From: an uncultured Myxococcales bacterium | GTDB taxonomy: Bacteria; Myxococcota_A; Polyangia; Polyangiales; Polyangiaceae | DNA: 64,000 bases | Direction of reading: 5' to 3' | Assembly (NCBI GenBank): GCA_937872925.1 | Contig: CALMUT010000157.1 | Location: 1-64,000, forward strand | Shown here: in pieces, positions 51,438 to 62,200 of the stretch | How positions within the stretch are numbered: position 1 is the stretch's first letter | Layout: each line of letters opens with the position of its first letter | Program-made: the position numbers and the translations under genes | Notes under the pieces: generated by a model | What the model was told of the DNA's origin: nothing | Seen by the model: only the letters and a program-made list of their open reading frames with translations | Database searches by the model: none

Positions 51438-53651
51438 CTAACCCAGGTCGAGGAAGTCCGCGCGGATACGCTTGGTCCCGACGCTGGGAAAACGGATCAC
51501 GACTGTCGGGATCGTGCCGCCCTCCACTTCTTCGATCACACCGGCACCGAATCTACGGTGATGCACCCGTGCACCGGGACGCAGTGCCTGCTCGTCGTCA
51601 GGTAGGTCGTCGAAGGCGTCGTGATCGACAACGCGTTCGCCAGGGCGGTACTGCATCCGCGGTTCGCTGCGGATCGGTGCGCGAGTGCGGCCGTAAGAGA
51701 GCGTGGATGGCTGGCCCACGTACTGCACGACGTCTTCGGGGATATCGGCAAGGAAGCGACTCGGCGCCAAGTAGCGGGTCTGCCCAAAGAGCGTCCGGGT
51801 TGCGGCGTAGCTGATGTACAGCCACTGCCGAGCGCGCGTGACAGCCACGTAGGCCAAACGACGTTCTTCTTCGAGCTCTTCGGGCTCGGAGCCGTCCATG
51901 CCGCGGTACGGGAATACTTCCTCCTCCATGCCCGTCAACAGCACCACGGGAAACTCAAGGCCCTTCGCCGCGTGCACCGTCATCATATTCACCGCTGGCG
52001 TGTCTTCGAGGGTGTCCACGCTGGTGACGAGGGCGACACGCTCCAGGTAGCCACTGAGGGTGGGTGGCTCGTCGCTGGGGCCAAGGGTTGATTCGTAGTC
52101 GGCGATGGAGCCGAGCAACTCGGCGATGTTCTCCAACCGCGCGTCTCCTTCGGCGTTGTCGGCGTCTCGCAGGCGATCCCGATAGCCGGTCTGAGCCAAC
52201 ACCTCTTCCGCGAGGGCGTGCGGGCTTGCCTCCGCGCCCATCTTGCGCAGTTCCTCCATCATTTCGAAAAAGCCGCGCAGGCGCTTTTCGGCACCGCGAG
52301 GCAGATCTCCTTGTTCCAGGGCCAGCTCCAGGGCGCGGTAGACGCTGACAGTGTGGGATTGCGCCACATCGAGCAGCAGTGCGACCGTCTTCTGTCCGAT
52401 GCCGCGTGCCGGTACGTTGATCACGCGCAGTAGGTCCGCATCGCTGCGCGGGTTGTCCACCAATCGCAGGTAGGCGAGGACGTCTTTCACCTCTGCACGT
52501 TCGAAGAACTTCATTCCGCCGATGATCTGGTAGGGGATGTTCGCCGCGCGAAAGGCCTCTTCCAGCACGCGTGATTGGGCATGCACGCGGTAGAAAACCG
52601 CCATCTCTTTGGGAGAGATGCCGGCTTCGGATTGCTCGCGGACGATGCGCGCCACCTTCTGCGCTTCCTCGCGCTCGTCTCGCACGGCAAGCAGGCGTAC
52701 TTTTTGGCCTGCGTCTGCTTCGGTCCAGAGCTTCTTGGGCTCGCGATTGTGTGCCGAAGAGATCACACCGAGGGCCGCGGCGACGATGTTGCCCGTGGAG
52801 CGATAGTTTTGCTCCAGCTTCACCACCTGGGCGTCGGGGAAATCCCGACGAAATCCGCGGATCAGCCGGACATCCGCGCCCCGCCAACGATAGATGGACT
52901 GGTCATCGTCACCCACGACACACAGATTGCGTGTGGCCTGGCTGAGGGCCTTGACCAGGCGATACTGCGTCAGATTGGTGTCCTGGAACTCATCGACGAG
53001 CACGTGTCCGAATCGTTCGCGGATGGCTTTGCCTTCGGGCAGCTCTTCGTTTTCCGCAAGACGCATGGCTTCCAGGATCAGGTCTTCGAAATCCACCGCC
53101 GCCGCGGTCCGCATGGCTCGCTGGTAGCCCTCGTACACCTCCAGCAGCATCTCGTCGAAGCCGCGGGATAGGTCGACGTCCTGCGGCAGGCGCCCTTCCC
53201 GCTTTTCCGCGTGAATGCGGCTGAGCGCGTAGCGGGGGGGCAGTTGCTTGTCGTCGATGCCCATCTCTTTGAGCAAGCGCGTCATCACGGCCCGCTGATC
53301 CGTGTCGTCGTAGATCACGAACTTCGGGTTCAGGTTGGCCGCCTCGTGGTAGCGCCTCAGAAGCCGTGCGCAGAGCGAGTGGAAGGTGCCCGCCCAGAGA
53401 TCCTGAACGATGTCATCCCCTGCGAGAGCGCGCAGCCGGTTCTTTAGCTCCCCGGCTGCCTTGTTGGTGAACGTGACGGCGACGATGCGGTAGGGAGCGA
53501 CCCCGTGGTTCGCCAGCAAGTTGGCAATGCGATAGGTGATGACGCGGGTCTTGCCACTGCCCGCGCCCGCGAAGACCAGCAGCGGTCCCTGCTCGTGCAA
53601 GACTGCTTCGGCCTGCGGTGAATTGAGCTCGGCGCCCGCGGAAAGCTGCAT
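51438..53651 (-). CDS. UvrD/PcrA-type ATP-dependent DNA helicase
   Basis: 737 residues, normal for the family. Superfamily 1A motifs are clear: Walker A FAGAGSGKTRVI, Walker B DEFQDTN, motif III GDDDQSIYRWRGAD, motif IV QNYRST, and motifs V/VI TVHAAKGLEFPVV and VAVTRARQWLYI. It unwinds 3'-5' in nucleotide-excision and mismatch repair and removes RecA or stalled polymerases. PcrA versus UvrD cannot be separated by eye. The start lies nine bases after the stop of a Ser/Thr kinase gene, so the two share a transcript. Confidence 0.95.
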   Translation of the reverse strand: MQLSAGAELNSPQAEAVLHEQGPLLVFAGAGSGKTRVITYRIANLLANHGVAPYRIVAVTFTNKAAGELKNRLRALAGDDIVQDLWAGTFHSLCARLLRRYHEAANLNPKFVIYDDTDQRAVMTRLLKEMGIDDKQLPPRYALSRIHAEKREGRLPQDVDLSRGFDEMLLEVYEGYQRAMRTAAAVDFEDLILEAMRLAENEELPEGKAIRERFGHVLVDEFQDTNLTQYRLVKALSQATRNLCVVGDDDQSIYRWRGADVRLIRGFRRDFPDAQVVKLEQNYRSTGNIVAAALGVISSAHNREPKKLWTEADAGQKVRLLAVRDEREEAQKVARIVREQSEAGISPKEMAVFYRVHAQSRVLEEAFRAANIPYQIIGGMKFFERAEVKDVLAYLRLVDNPRSDADLLRVINVPARGIGQKTVALLLDVAQSHTVSVYRALELALEQGDLPRGAEKRLRGFFEMMEELRKMGAEASPHALAEEVLAQTGYRDRLRDADNAEGDARLENIAELLGSIADYESTLGPSDEPPTLSGYLERVALVTSVDTLEDTPAVNMMTVHAAKGLEFPVVLLTGMEEEVFPYRGMDGSEPEELEEERRLAYVAVTRARQWLYISYAATRTLFGQTRYLAPSRFLADIPEDVVQYVGQPSTLSYGRTRAPIRSEPRMQYRPGERVVDHDAFDDLPDDEQALRPGARVHHRRFGAGVIEEVEGGTIPTVVIRFPSVGTKRIRADFLDLG

Positions 53652-53660
53652 CTTCCGCTA

Positions 53661-55421
53661 CTACCTTGGAGTCACTTCGAGCACTAGCTGCGGCGCAAAT
53701 GCCACGTCACCTCGGGCGACGGACACGCTATGCGGGGTGGCGAAGGAGCAAAGAAGTCCATCCAAAACCCCCAGCAGCCACCAGCGCAAGCCCAAGGGAG
53801 CGGCCTCGAAATCGCTGATGCGCAGGCAGTGACACGGATTGCCCGCTTCAACCTCGAAGCGTCCGAAATCGAATAGCCGTGCCAGGCCTGGTACCGCGCG
53901 TCGCATCACGGAAAGCCCGGCCTCGCCCTTGGGCAGGTGGCGGAACATCGCCGCGAGCTCGCCGCTCACGGCGTTCTCTCCAGCAACCCGGCACCAAGCG
54001 CCATTGCCGCGACACAGCTCTCGCGTCACCAGGTCCATGTAGGCCGCCACGAGGTCGAGATCGTAAAGAACGATGGCCTGCACGGTGTTTTGTTCCAGAT
54101 CCGTGGAACGCCCCGCGCCGAGGCGTTCGACGATCTCGTTGCGGGAGAGCGTGCCGAAGGTCTTCAGCACGTGGGCGTCGAGGCTTCGCAAGACCGCGCC
54201 TCGCACGTTGCAGCTGTTGTCGAGGCGCGGTGGCAACGGACGTGAACTGCCCGAAGGAGTGTTGGAGCTTGTGGGCACCGGCGGCGTTACACTTTGACGC
54301 GTCGGCGTCGCGCTTTGACGCGTCGGCGTTGCACTTTGACGCGTCGGCGTTACACTTTGACGGGTCGACGTTGCGCTGTAGCGCGCTGGCGTTGCGCTGT
54401 AGCGCGATCGCACGGTCGGCTCGAGCCGTGGCAACGTGATGGGTTCGCTGCTCGTTTCCGGCGCACGTGTCGTCTTGGGCTGACCGAGCGAGGCGTGCAC
54501 GCCGCTGGTTTCCATGTCGCCTTCACGCCCGCCCACCAGGCGATGCAATGCCGCGATCCGCTCGCGCTCCGGCACGATCGTCTCAAGCTCTTGCTGGAGT
54601 TCCCCGGCCATTTGGTGGCGTTCTTCGGGGCGCTTCGCGAGAGCCCGCTGCAAGATGGCGTCGAGCATGGGGTGGTTCGGACCGCCATTGTCCCGCAGGG
54701 AGGGGGCCTTGGCGTGTGCGATGCGGTATGCGGTCGCGACGGTCGTCGGGGCGTGAAAGGGTCGTACACCCGTCAAGAGTTCGTACAGCACGACCGCCAT
54801 TGCAAAGAGATCACTGCGACCGTCGATGACGGCGTCGCCCGCGGCTTGCTCGGGAGACAAATAGTCGGGAGTGCCGAAGACGATTCCCGTACTGGTCCGC
54901 GGACTGGGCACTGACGGAGACAGCAACTTGGCGATGCCGAAGTCGAGCAACTTCACGCAGATCTGTTCGGAGTCTTCTCGGTGGAGGAAGATGTTCTCCG
55001 GTTTGAGGTCCCGGTGCACAACCCCGACTGCGTGTGCGGCGCTCAATGCCGAGAGGACGGGAACGACTGTCGCGAGCGCTGCCGCGACGTCATACTTCCC
55101 AAAGCGCACAAGCAAGGCGGAGGCACTGCACCCCCGCAGTAGTTCCATCACGAGGTAGGGTCCGGTTTCTCCCTCGCCAGCATCCAGCACGTCTACGATG
55201 CTTGGGTGCCGGATCCGGCTTGCGGACTTGGCTTCTTGAAAGAAGCGCGCGGTGAGATTGTCGTCCCCGACGAAGTTGGGGTTGAGCAGTTTGAGAGCGA
55301 CGTCACGCCCGATCGTCATGTTCTCTGCGCGATAGACGTCACTCATGCCGCCTGAGCCAATGGGCTCTAGAAGCTTGTATTTGTTGGCGATGACAAGGCC
55401 GCTTGCAGGCTTGCTCAGCAT
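53661..55421 (-). CDS. Ser/Thr protein kinase with heptad linker and C-terminal domain
   Basis: 586 residues from the ATG at 55421; the frame is open for 68 codons upstream without conservation. The kinase domain at about 15-280 has GSGGMSDV, Lys44, Glu63, HRDLKPEN at 136-143, DFG at 160-162 and LSPEQ, all catalytic residues present. A linker at 340-381 is six copies of a seven-residue R(Y/Q)S(A/V)T-type repeat. A globular C-terminal domain (about 400-586; GTLSRNEIVERLGAG, VMRRAVPGLARLFDFGRFEV) looks like a myxobacterial sensory module, perhaps DUF2378-like, but I am not sure. No transmembrane helix is seen. It precedes the helicase gene by nine bases. Confidence 0.92.
   Translation of the reverse strand: MLSKPASGLVIANKYKLLEPIGSGGMSDVYRAENMTIGRDVALKLLNPNFVGDDNLTARFFQEAKSASRIRHPSIVDVLDAGEGETGPYLVMELLRGCSASALLVRFGKYDVAAALATVVPVLSALSAAHAVGVVHRDLKPENIFLHREDSEQICVKLLDFGIAKLLSPSVPSPRTSTGIVFGTPDYLSPEQAAGDAVIDGRSDLFAMAVVLYELLTGVRPFHAPTTVATAYRIAHAKAPSLRDNGGPNHPMLDAILQRALAKRPEERHQMAGELQQELETIVPERERIAALHRLVGGREGDMETSGVHASLGQPKTTRAPETSSEPITLPRLEPTVRSRYSATPARYSATSTRQSVTPTRQSATPTRQSATPTRQSVTPPVPTSSNTPSGSSRPLPPRLDNSCNVRGAVLRSLDAHVLKTFGTLSRNEIVERLGAGRSTDLEQNTVQAIVLYDLDLVAAYMDLVTRELCRGNGAWCRVAGENAVSGELAAMFRHLPKGEAGLSVMRRAVPGLARLFDFGRFEVEAGNPCHCLRISDFEAAPLGLRWWLLGVLDGLLCSFATPHSVSVARGDVAFAPQLVLEVTPR
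54279..54404 (-). repeat. Six 21-base tandem repeats in kinase linker
   Basis: Six in-frame units encode RYSATPA, RYSATST, RQSVTPT, RQSATPT, RQSATPT and RQSVTPP. The middle copies are nearly identical in DNA. Each unit offers Ser and Thr next to Arg, so the array could be a set of autophosphorylation sites. Confidence 0.75.
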
Positions 55422-55489
55422 GGTCAAGGTTCGGGCGAGCGTCCGCAGGAGGCTTTGTGCCGGGCGGACGAGGGAAAACTCAGGGCAGC

Positions 55490-56548
55490 ATGGTACCAAA
55501 AATGGCACGAGGCGCGCAGAGGCACGGCCGCTCAGTGAATTTGGCCGGGGACGGCGCGACGGTACCGCAAATATGCGCATGTTGTGGCGCCGACGCAGTG
55601 CGTTCCTCCCGGGTAACTCGATCACGACGCGCTGTATTCATCCCCTACTGCGAAGCATGCCTCAGTCACGCGTCGAGCGGTTTCACTCGGGACTTGGCGA
55701 CCCTGCTTTCCAGCGCGCTGCTGGCGTTCACGCTATCCTTTGCGTTGCCGCTTTGGTTCGATTCCGTACCCCTCGTGATTCACGTCGGCGTAGCGGTGAT
55801 CGCATCCTGCGTTCCCGTGCTGTTGCGCTTCTTGGTGAAGCCGACCCGCGCGCCGCCGCATACTGCCACCCACCTTGCTGCGTGGTGGGGCAGCGACGGC
55901 GCGCTGCATTGTACGCTGCCGCGCTTCGCGGACGCCCTGGCACGGGCAAACGAAGTCGAGTGCCAGGAAGCGCTCTTGCGCGAACCTGGGCCGCGCTCCT
56001 GGGTGTGGATTGGACCGCTGCTGGCGCTGGGGCTCGCGCCGTTCGGGCACCAGTTGAACCACCCGCTGATTCGGGTGCTCAACCTGACCGACGGGCGCAT
56101 CAACGTTCTGGTGGACGGCAAACTGCTCTGCAGCGTTGAAGCGACCAGCGCCGAGAGCGCCGCTGCGGGGCTCGAAGTGCGCGTGCCGGCGGGCCGACGC
56201 ACGCTGAGCGCAACCCGAGCAGACGGCGCCGAGATTGCGTCGGCGGTCGTGGATGTGCAGCCCGGTGGCCGGCACCTCTACGTGCCCCACAGCCCAGAGG
56301 TCTGCTTTTGGTTGGAGGAGGCATTCTACGGGCGCCAGAGCAGCGCTCCGAAAGTGGTCGCACTGACTGGGGCTGAGCGTTTTTGGCGGGTTCCCGAGCA
56401 CGTAGATGTTTGGTTTTCGGCCGCTCCCCTGGCCGAGGACGACCTCCGCTCTTCCGGGGGCGCAGTCACCGCATTGCGCCAGGCTCCCTGTATTCGTGCG
56501 CCGAGGGCCGTCCAGGATGCAGTTGGATTGGCAACGCCGCGTGAGTGA
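55490..56548 (+). CDS. Membrane protein with N-terminal Cys cluster
   Basis: 352 residues from the ATG at 55490; earlier in-frame starts overlap the divergent kinase gene. The N-terminus has CACCGA and, about 30 residues later, CEAC, a possible zinc ribbon. Two hydrophobic helices follow near 75-120 ([36 protein letters not shown]) and a third near 185-200, then a beta-rich part ([30 protein letters not shown]) resembling a PEGA-like fold. The function is unknown. Its 3' end overlaps the grpE start, so grpE translation may depend on it. Confidence 0.75.
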   Translation: MVPKMARGAQRHGRSVNLAGDGATVPQICACCGADAVRSSRVTRSRRAVFIPYCEACLSHASSGFTRDLATLLSSALLAFTLSFALPLWFDSVPLVIHVGVAVIASCVPVLLRFLVKPTRAPPHTATHLAAWWGSDGALHCTLPRFADALARANEVECQEALLREPGPRSWVWIGPLLALGLAPFGHQLNHPLIRVLNLTDGRINVLVDGKLLCSVEATSAESAAAGLEVRVPAGRRTLSATRADGAEIASAVVDVQPGGRHLYVPHSPEVCFWLEEAFYGRQSSAPKVVALTGAERFWRVPEHVDVWFSAAPLAEDDLRSSGGAVTALRQAPCIRAPRAVQDAVGLATPRE

Positions 56549-57185
56549 CTATAGTAGCGCCGCCGTGAACGACGAGAGCGAAACACCGACGAGCACTGAG
56601 CCCGCGTTCGACGATACAGCCGACGCTGGGGGGTCTACGCCGCCAGAGGCAGCCGACGCCCCGGTCGCCGAGAAGGACCCCCTCGAAGAGGCCAAAGCCG
56701 ACGTGGCTCGCCTTCGAGACCAGCTGCTGCGCACGGCCGCGGACTTCGACAACTTCCGCAAGCGCTCTCGAAAAGAGACGCGGGATGCGGAGATCCAGGG
56801 TCGTGAAGACATGCTGCGGGAGCTTTTGCCCGTCTTTGACAACCTGGAGCGCGCCGCCTTGCACGCGGAAAAAGCCACAGATGTTCAGGGGCTGGCGGAC
56901 GGCGTGAAGATGGTGCTCCGCATTTTTTTCGACACGCTCACCAAGATGGACGTGCACCGCGTCGAGTCCGTGGGCAAGGGTTTCGACCCCGCCGTGCACG
57001 AGGCCATCCAGCAGATGGAATCGACGGAGTATCCGCCGGGCACCATCGCGGCCGAAGTTCAACCTGGCTACCGCGCCGGGGACCGTTTGCTGCGCCCCGC
57101 CATGGTCGTTGTGGCCCGTGCCCCAGCGGCGGTTGCTCCCGAAGTCGCCGCGGACGATGCCGCCGGGGACGAACCCTCAGAATAG
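56517..57185 (+). CDS. grpE: Nucleotide exchange factor GrpE
   Basis: 222 residues from the ATG at 56517; GTG starts at 56541 and 56565 are also possible because the N-terminus is unconserved. An acidic head (about 20-60) leads to the long dimer helix ([26 protein letters not shown]) and the C-terminal beta domain with [13 protein letters not shown] and a [19 protein letters not shown] end, the family signature. GrpE releases ADP from DnaK. It overlaps the preceding membrane-protein gene and lies 127 bases before dnaK. I find no CIRCE element. Confidence 0.93.
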   Translation: MQLDWQRRVSDYSSAAVNDESETPTSTEPAFDDTADAGGSTPPEAADAPVAEKDPLEEAKADVARLRDQLLRTAADFDNFRKRSRKETRDAEIQGREDMLRELLPVFDNLERAALHAEKATDVQGLADGVKMVLRIFFDTLTKMDVHRVESVGKGFDPAVHEAIQQMESTEYPPGTIAAEVQPGYRAGDRLLRPAMVVVARAPAAVAPEVAADDAAGDEPSE

Positions 57186-57312
57186 GCTCAAATCCTTCGC
57201 GGACCTGTGCCTGGTCGCTTGTGCAGGCGGGCAGGGAAGCTAGTGCCGCGTTTCCATCGAGCACGAGCTTTCATTCCGCAAACCGCGCGGGTTATGCTCC
57301 GCGGCTGACGGA

Positions 57313-59151
57313 ATGGGGAAAATCATCGGAATCGATTTGGGCACGACCAACTCCTGCGTGGCCGTGCTCGAGGGTACAGGCGCCGGGGGTGAGCCCGAGG
57401 TCCGCGTCATCCCCAACGGGGAAGGGGCTCGCACGACGCCCAGCGTGATTGCGTTGCCTCCGTCCGGCGAACGTTTGGTCGGCCAAGTTGCGAAACGCCA
57501 GGCCACCACCAACCCGGAAAAGACCGTCTACGCCGTGAAACGGCTGATGGGCCGCAAGTTCAGTGACGTCGACGTCGCCAAACACCGCGAAACCGTGGCC
57601 TACCACGTGGTCGAACATGAAAACGGTGACGCCTGGGTTATGGTCGGTGACAAGCGCATGTCGCCCTCGGAAGTCAGCGCCATGGTGCTGACCAACCTCA
57701 AGGAAACCGCCGAGAGCTTCTTGGGTGAACCGGTAACGGAAGCCATCATCACCGTTCCCGCGTATTTCGACGACGCACAACGCCAAGCCACCAAGGATGC
57801 CGGCAAGATCGCCGGCCTCGACGTCAAGCGTATTCTCAACGAGCCGACCGCTGCATCCCTTGCTTACGGTTTGGATCGCACCGAGTCCGAGCGCATCGCC
57901 GTCTACGACTTGGGCGGCGGCACCTTTGACATCTCGATCCTGGAGATCGCCGGCGGGGTGTTCAACGTCAAGGCCACGGGCGGCGACACCCACCTGGGTG
58001 GCGAGGACTTTGATGTCTTGATCATCAATAAGTTGGCCGAGGAGTTTAAAGCCGAACACGACATCGATCTGAAGGCAGACCGCATGGCTCTGCAGCGCTT
58101 GAAGGAAGCAGCGGAAAAGGCCAAACACGAGCTTTCTTCATCCCTCGAAACCGAGATCAACATTCCCTTCATCGCAACGGGGCCGGGCGGACCATTGCAT
58201 CTCGAGCGCGCCATGAAGCGCAGTGAGCTTGAGATCCTGACCCGTGGGCTTATCGATCGCACCATCGAAAGCTGCAGCGTTGTCCTCGATGACGCCAAGC
58301 TGCGCCCAGAAAAAATAGATCAAGTCGTGATGGTGGGTGGCATGACGCGCATGCCCGCCGTTCAGAAGGCAGTCAAGGAGCTCTTTGGCAAGGAACCGAA
58401 CAAGGGTGTGAACCCGGACGAGGTCGTTGCCATGGGGGCAGCGATTCAAGGCGCTGCCCTGGGCGGCGCCATTGACGAAGTCTTGCTGCTCGACGTGACC
58501 CCCTTGGCCATCGGCGTCGAAACTGGCGGCGGCGTGTTCACGCGGCTCATCCCCCGCAACACCACCGTGCCGACCGAGAAGAGCGAAATCTTCACGACGA
58601 GCATGGACAACCAGAACTTCGTGCCGATCCACGTGCTGCAGGGCGAACGCGAGATGGCCGCGGACAACCGCAGTTTGGCGCGTTTCGAGCTTACGGGGAT
58701 CCCGCCGGCTCCTCGTGGCGTGCCAAAGATCCAAGTGAGTTTTCGCATCGACGGCAACGGCATTCTGAGCGTCGAAGCCAAGGATTTGGGCACGAACAAG
58801 ACCCACGAAATCAACGTCACGCCAACGAGCGGACTCAGCCACGAAGAGATCGATCGCTTGGTCGATGAAGGCGACAAGTACAAGGAGTCCGACGAGCTGC
58901 GCCGCGACATGGCGGAAATCCGAAACCAAGCAGAGACGCTGATCTACACCACTGAGCAAGCGCTGGAAGCCTACGGGGACTTGTTGGAAGCCGAGCGCAT
59001 CGAGACGATGAAGGGCGATTTGGAGGCGTTGCGTGGCGCCCTGACCAGTGGGGCGGACTTGGACACTTTGCGTGACGCCTACACGCGCCTCGAAAATGGA
59101 ACCTTCGAAATCGCAGAAGCGATGTATGGCGGGAGCGACGAAACGGCCTAA
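57313..59151 (+). CDS. dnaK: Chaperone DnaK (Hsp70)
   Basis: 612 residues, slightly short of the common ~640. Start MGKIIGIDLGTTNSCVAVLEG, the ATPase signatures IAVYDLGGGTFDISIL and VVMVGGMTRMPAVQKAV, and the substrate domain with DVTPLAIGVETGGGVFTRLI are all typical. The C-terminal lid is present but the flexible EEVD-like tail is short. It folds proteins with DnaJ and GrpE, both encoded in this window. A pseudokinase gene follows after 51 bases and may be co-transcribed. Confidence 0.96.
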   Translation: MGKIIGIDLGTTNSCVAVLEGTGAGGEPEVRVIPNGEGARTTPSVIALPPSGERLVGQVAKRQATTNPEKTVYAVKRLMGRKFSDVDVAKHRETVAYHVVEHENGDAWVMVGDKRMSPSEVSAMVLTNLKETAESFLGEPVTEAIITVPAYFDDAQRQATKDAGKIAGLDVKRILNEPTAASLAYGLDRTESERIAVYDLGGGTFDISILEIAGGVFNVKATGGDTHLGGEDFDVLIINKLAEEFKAEHDIDLKADRMALQRLKEAAEKAKHELSSSLETEINIPFIATGPGGPLHLERAMKRSELEILTRGLIDRTIESCSVVLDDAKLRPEKIDQVVMVGGMTRMPAVQKAVKELFGKEPNKGVNPDEVVAMGAAIQGAALGGAIDEVLLLDVTPLAIGVETGGGVFTRLIPRNTTVPTEKSEIFTTSMDNQNFVPIHVLQGEREMAADNRSLARFELTGIPPAPRGVPKIQVSFRIDGNGILSVEAKDLGTNKTHEINVTPTSGLSHEEIDRLVDEGDKYKESDELRRDMAEIRNQAETLIYTTEQALEAYGDLLEAERIETMKGDLEALRGALTSGADLDTLRDAYTRLENGTFEIAEAMYGGSDETA

Positions 59152-59202
59152 ACGGCTCAGCGCACGCGCTGTTGGGCGAAGAGCCGGCTGTCTGGGTGGC
59201 TG

Positions 59203-62200
59203 ATGGAGAGCCTCGGTCGCTACACGTTGCTTGAGCGCCTCGGCAGCGGCGCTTGGGGCGAGGTTTTCAAAGCAAAAAGCTTTGGGGTGGAAGGCTTCGA
59301 AAAGACCATCGCGGTCAAGCGTGTCTTCCCAGAACTTGCGATGAACCCCGCGTTCGTCGCGGCATTCGTACATCAGGCCAAGCGCGCCATCCGCCTGAGT
59401 CATGCCAACATTGCCCAAGCCTTTGACCTCGGGCACGAACAGGAAGGCGGCAAGAGCAGCTATTACCTCGCGGGCGAGTACGTTGCAGGCGTCGACCTCC
59501 AGGCCGTCTTGCGTTCGAAAGTCGGCGCCGCGCCGCTGCCCCTAAACCTCTCGCTGTACTTGGTTGGCGAAGTCGCCAAGGCACTCGAACACGCCCACCG
59601 GCGGCACGACACCGAAGACGGCGTGCAAGGCATTGTGCACGGCACGCTGTGTCCGTCGGACGTGCTTCTCAGTTTCGAGGGCGAAGTGAAAGTGACGGAC
59701 TTTTGCGTGGCCGGGGCGACCCTCGGCATCTTGTCGGAGCGCCCGGACGCAGGGTGGCTGCTGGACAAGCTGCCGTTCTTGAGCCCTGAGCTGTTGCGGG
59801 ATGGCCACTCCGGACCCGAGAGCGACATTTACGCGCTGGGCGCGCTTTTGTTTCGCCTGCTCGCGGGTCAACCACCCTTCGTTGCCGCGGGCGCCGACAA
59901 GATGCGCGCGGCGATCATCTCTGGGGAACATGCCCCGCTGCACGCAGTGCGCAAGGACGTCGCGCCGGAAGTTGCCGCCATGGTGCAGCGCTGCCTCGAG
60001 CTGCGCCCTGAGCGTCGTCACGAGTCGGCGGCGAAGTTCTACGAGGAGCTACTCACGCTTTCCTACGCCATGGGTGCACGCTTCGGCGGATCGGAGCTGT
60101 CCGATTGGCTGGAAACCGTCGACCTGCGGGCGCGCCCGGGTTCGATCCCCGCACTGGAAGAGGTGCTCGAAGAGATTGAGCCCGAAGAACTCGTGCCGTC
60201 GTCACGACCCTTGGACGCAGATGTCGTTGAAGTTTCCGGGGACACTCTGCATGCGCTGAGCGAGCTGCCGTCGGAACGCGAGATCAGTGTGCTTTCGCTC
60301 GGGTTCCAAGCGGGGGCTGGCCGCGCGGAAGCGGTGCGCATGCGTGCCCGGGGTGTGGCATTGCGCTACGGCGGTCGCGAGCTTTCTGCGGACGACGCTG
60401 GGCTGGTTTTCGTATTCGGGCTTGAGCCAGGGGACATGCGGGATGCTGACAACGCTGCGCGCTCTGCCCTGGTCATGCTGCGTGCCGTTGGGCCTTTGGC
60501 GGCGCCGATGGCGACCTTGACTGCGCAGACGAGCCCAGTGGTTGACGGCAAGTTGGACGATGGCGCGCAGGCCGCCGTGCTTGCGACCGCACGCGCATTG
60601 CCGCCGGGCCAAGTTGGCCGCCTGCTCGCAACCGACGTGGTCGCGCGCCGGCTGCGCGAGGTCTTCCCCCAGCGCCCCGGCCCGACCAAGGATTGCGTGT
60701 TCTTGGAAGAACCGGCGCAGTCCCCGCCGCCGGGCCCCTTCGTGGGTCGCCGGACGGAGCTGCGCACCTTGGCCAAGGAGCTGAGTAGCGCGTCGCGTGG
60801 TGGGCTTCGGGTGGTTTCCCTCGTGGGGCCGCACGGCATTGGAAAAACACGACTGCTCAACGCCGCGATCCGTCGGCTCTCACAGGCCAAGCTGAACGTC
60901 GGCGCCTATGTGGCGACGTGTCCACCTCGCGGTCACGATGTGCCTTACAGTGGAGTCACAGCAATGTTGCGCGCGCTCACCGGCGTTCGTGACGGCGACG
61001 CCCTAGACGGAGTGCTTGGCGTGGAACCACGCTTGCGCGCCCTCGGCCTCGTTGACGAAGAGACGAGCGCGCTGCTCGGCCTGCTCGGGGCGGGGCCTGC
61101 TGCCGCACCCAACATCGTGGAACACGCCCTAGCGCGCGCGCTTTCGTCCCTGTGTGCGGAGCGGCTGCACATCCTCGCCTGGGACGACGCACACGAGCTC
61201 GACGCCGACAGCGCACGGACGATTGGGTTTGCGATGGACCGTCTGGCAAGATCCCGCGCCGCCGTGGTGCTCGCGGGTCGCCGCGCGGAGCCCGCTGTGT
61301 TGCTCAACCGCGACGAGGTGGTCAGTATCACCCTGGGAGATCTGGAACTGGAGGACACTCTCAAGCTCGCGTGCTTGCGCCTGGGCGTCGAAGAACTGCC
61401 CGCGCCCCTGCAGCGTTTCCTACACGAACGCGCAGGGGGTCATCCCATGTTCGCCGAAGAGCTCTTGCGGGAGGCGCTGGCAACCAGGGCACTCGTCGTG
61501 AAACAAGGGCGCGTCACGCTTTTTGAAAAGAGCGCCGCGCTCACGGTACCGCGGTCCTTGCGCATGTTGGTGGCCGACCGTTTGCGCCGGTTGCCCGATG
61601 CAGAGCGCGGCACGTTGGTGGCCGCCGCCATCTTGCAGCCGCCGGCGGATTTGGCCGTTGTGGCCAGTGTGCTGGCGCTTCCTTTGGGGCTCGTACACCA
61701 ATTGGTCGATGGCTTGACTCAGCGCGAGATCTTGCTGCCCGAGGGCACCACTCACGTGATGTTCGCCTCTCAGCTGGTGCGCGAAGTCGTGCTGTCGGAT
61801 CTCGATGAAGACCGTCGTTGCGAGTTGCATCGGCGTGCCGCGGACGCGTACCAGGTCGTGCTGGGCGTGCGTACGGAAGAACAAGCCGCTCAGATCGGCT
61901 ACCACCTGGCCAAAGCTGGAGACAGCGATCGCGCTTCGGGGTTTTACGCCACCAGCGGCTTCTACCATGCCGACGAGCGTCGCCTGGACGTGGCTGCGCG
62001 CCACTTCATGCGCGCCCTTGCCTTGGCGGATCTGTCACAGCGTGGCCCCGAACAGATCGGCGAGTGGGTCGCCACCCTCAGCAGCGCGCTCAGACATGTG
62101 CGCTCCGGAGAAGGCTTGCCAGATCTGGTGCGAAAGCTCAGCGGCTGGTTGGTGCTCGACAAACACATCGACGGCCGCTTGCGAGGCGCCATCGAGATCG

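Noticed and set aside
57186..57312. CIRCE (HrcA) element before dnaK
   Set aside because: No TTAGCACTC/GAGTGCTAA pair is present; only short GC-rich partial matches.
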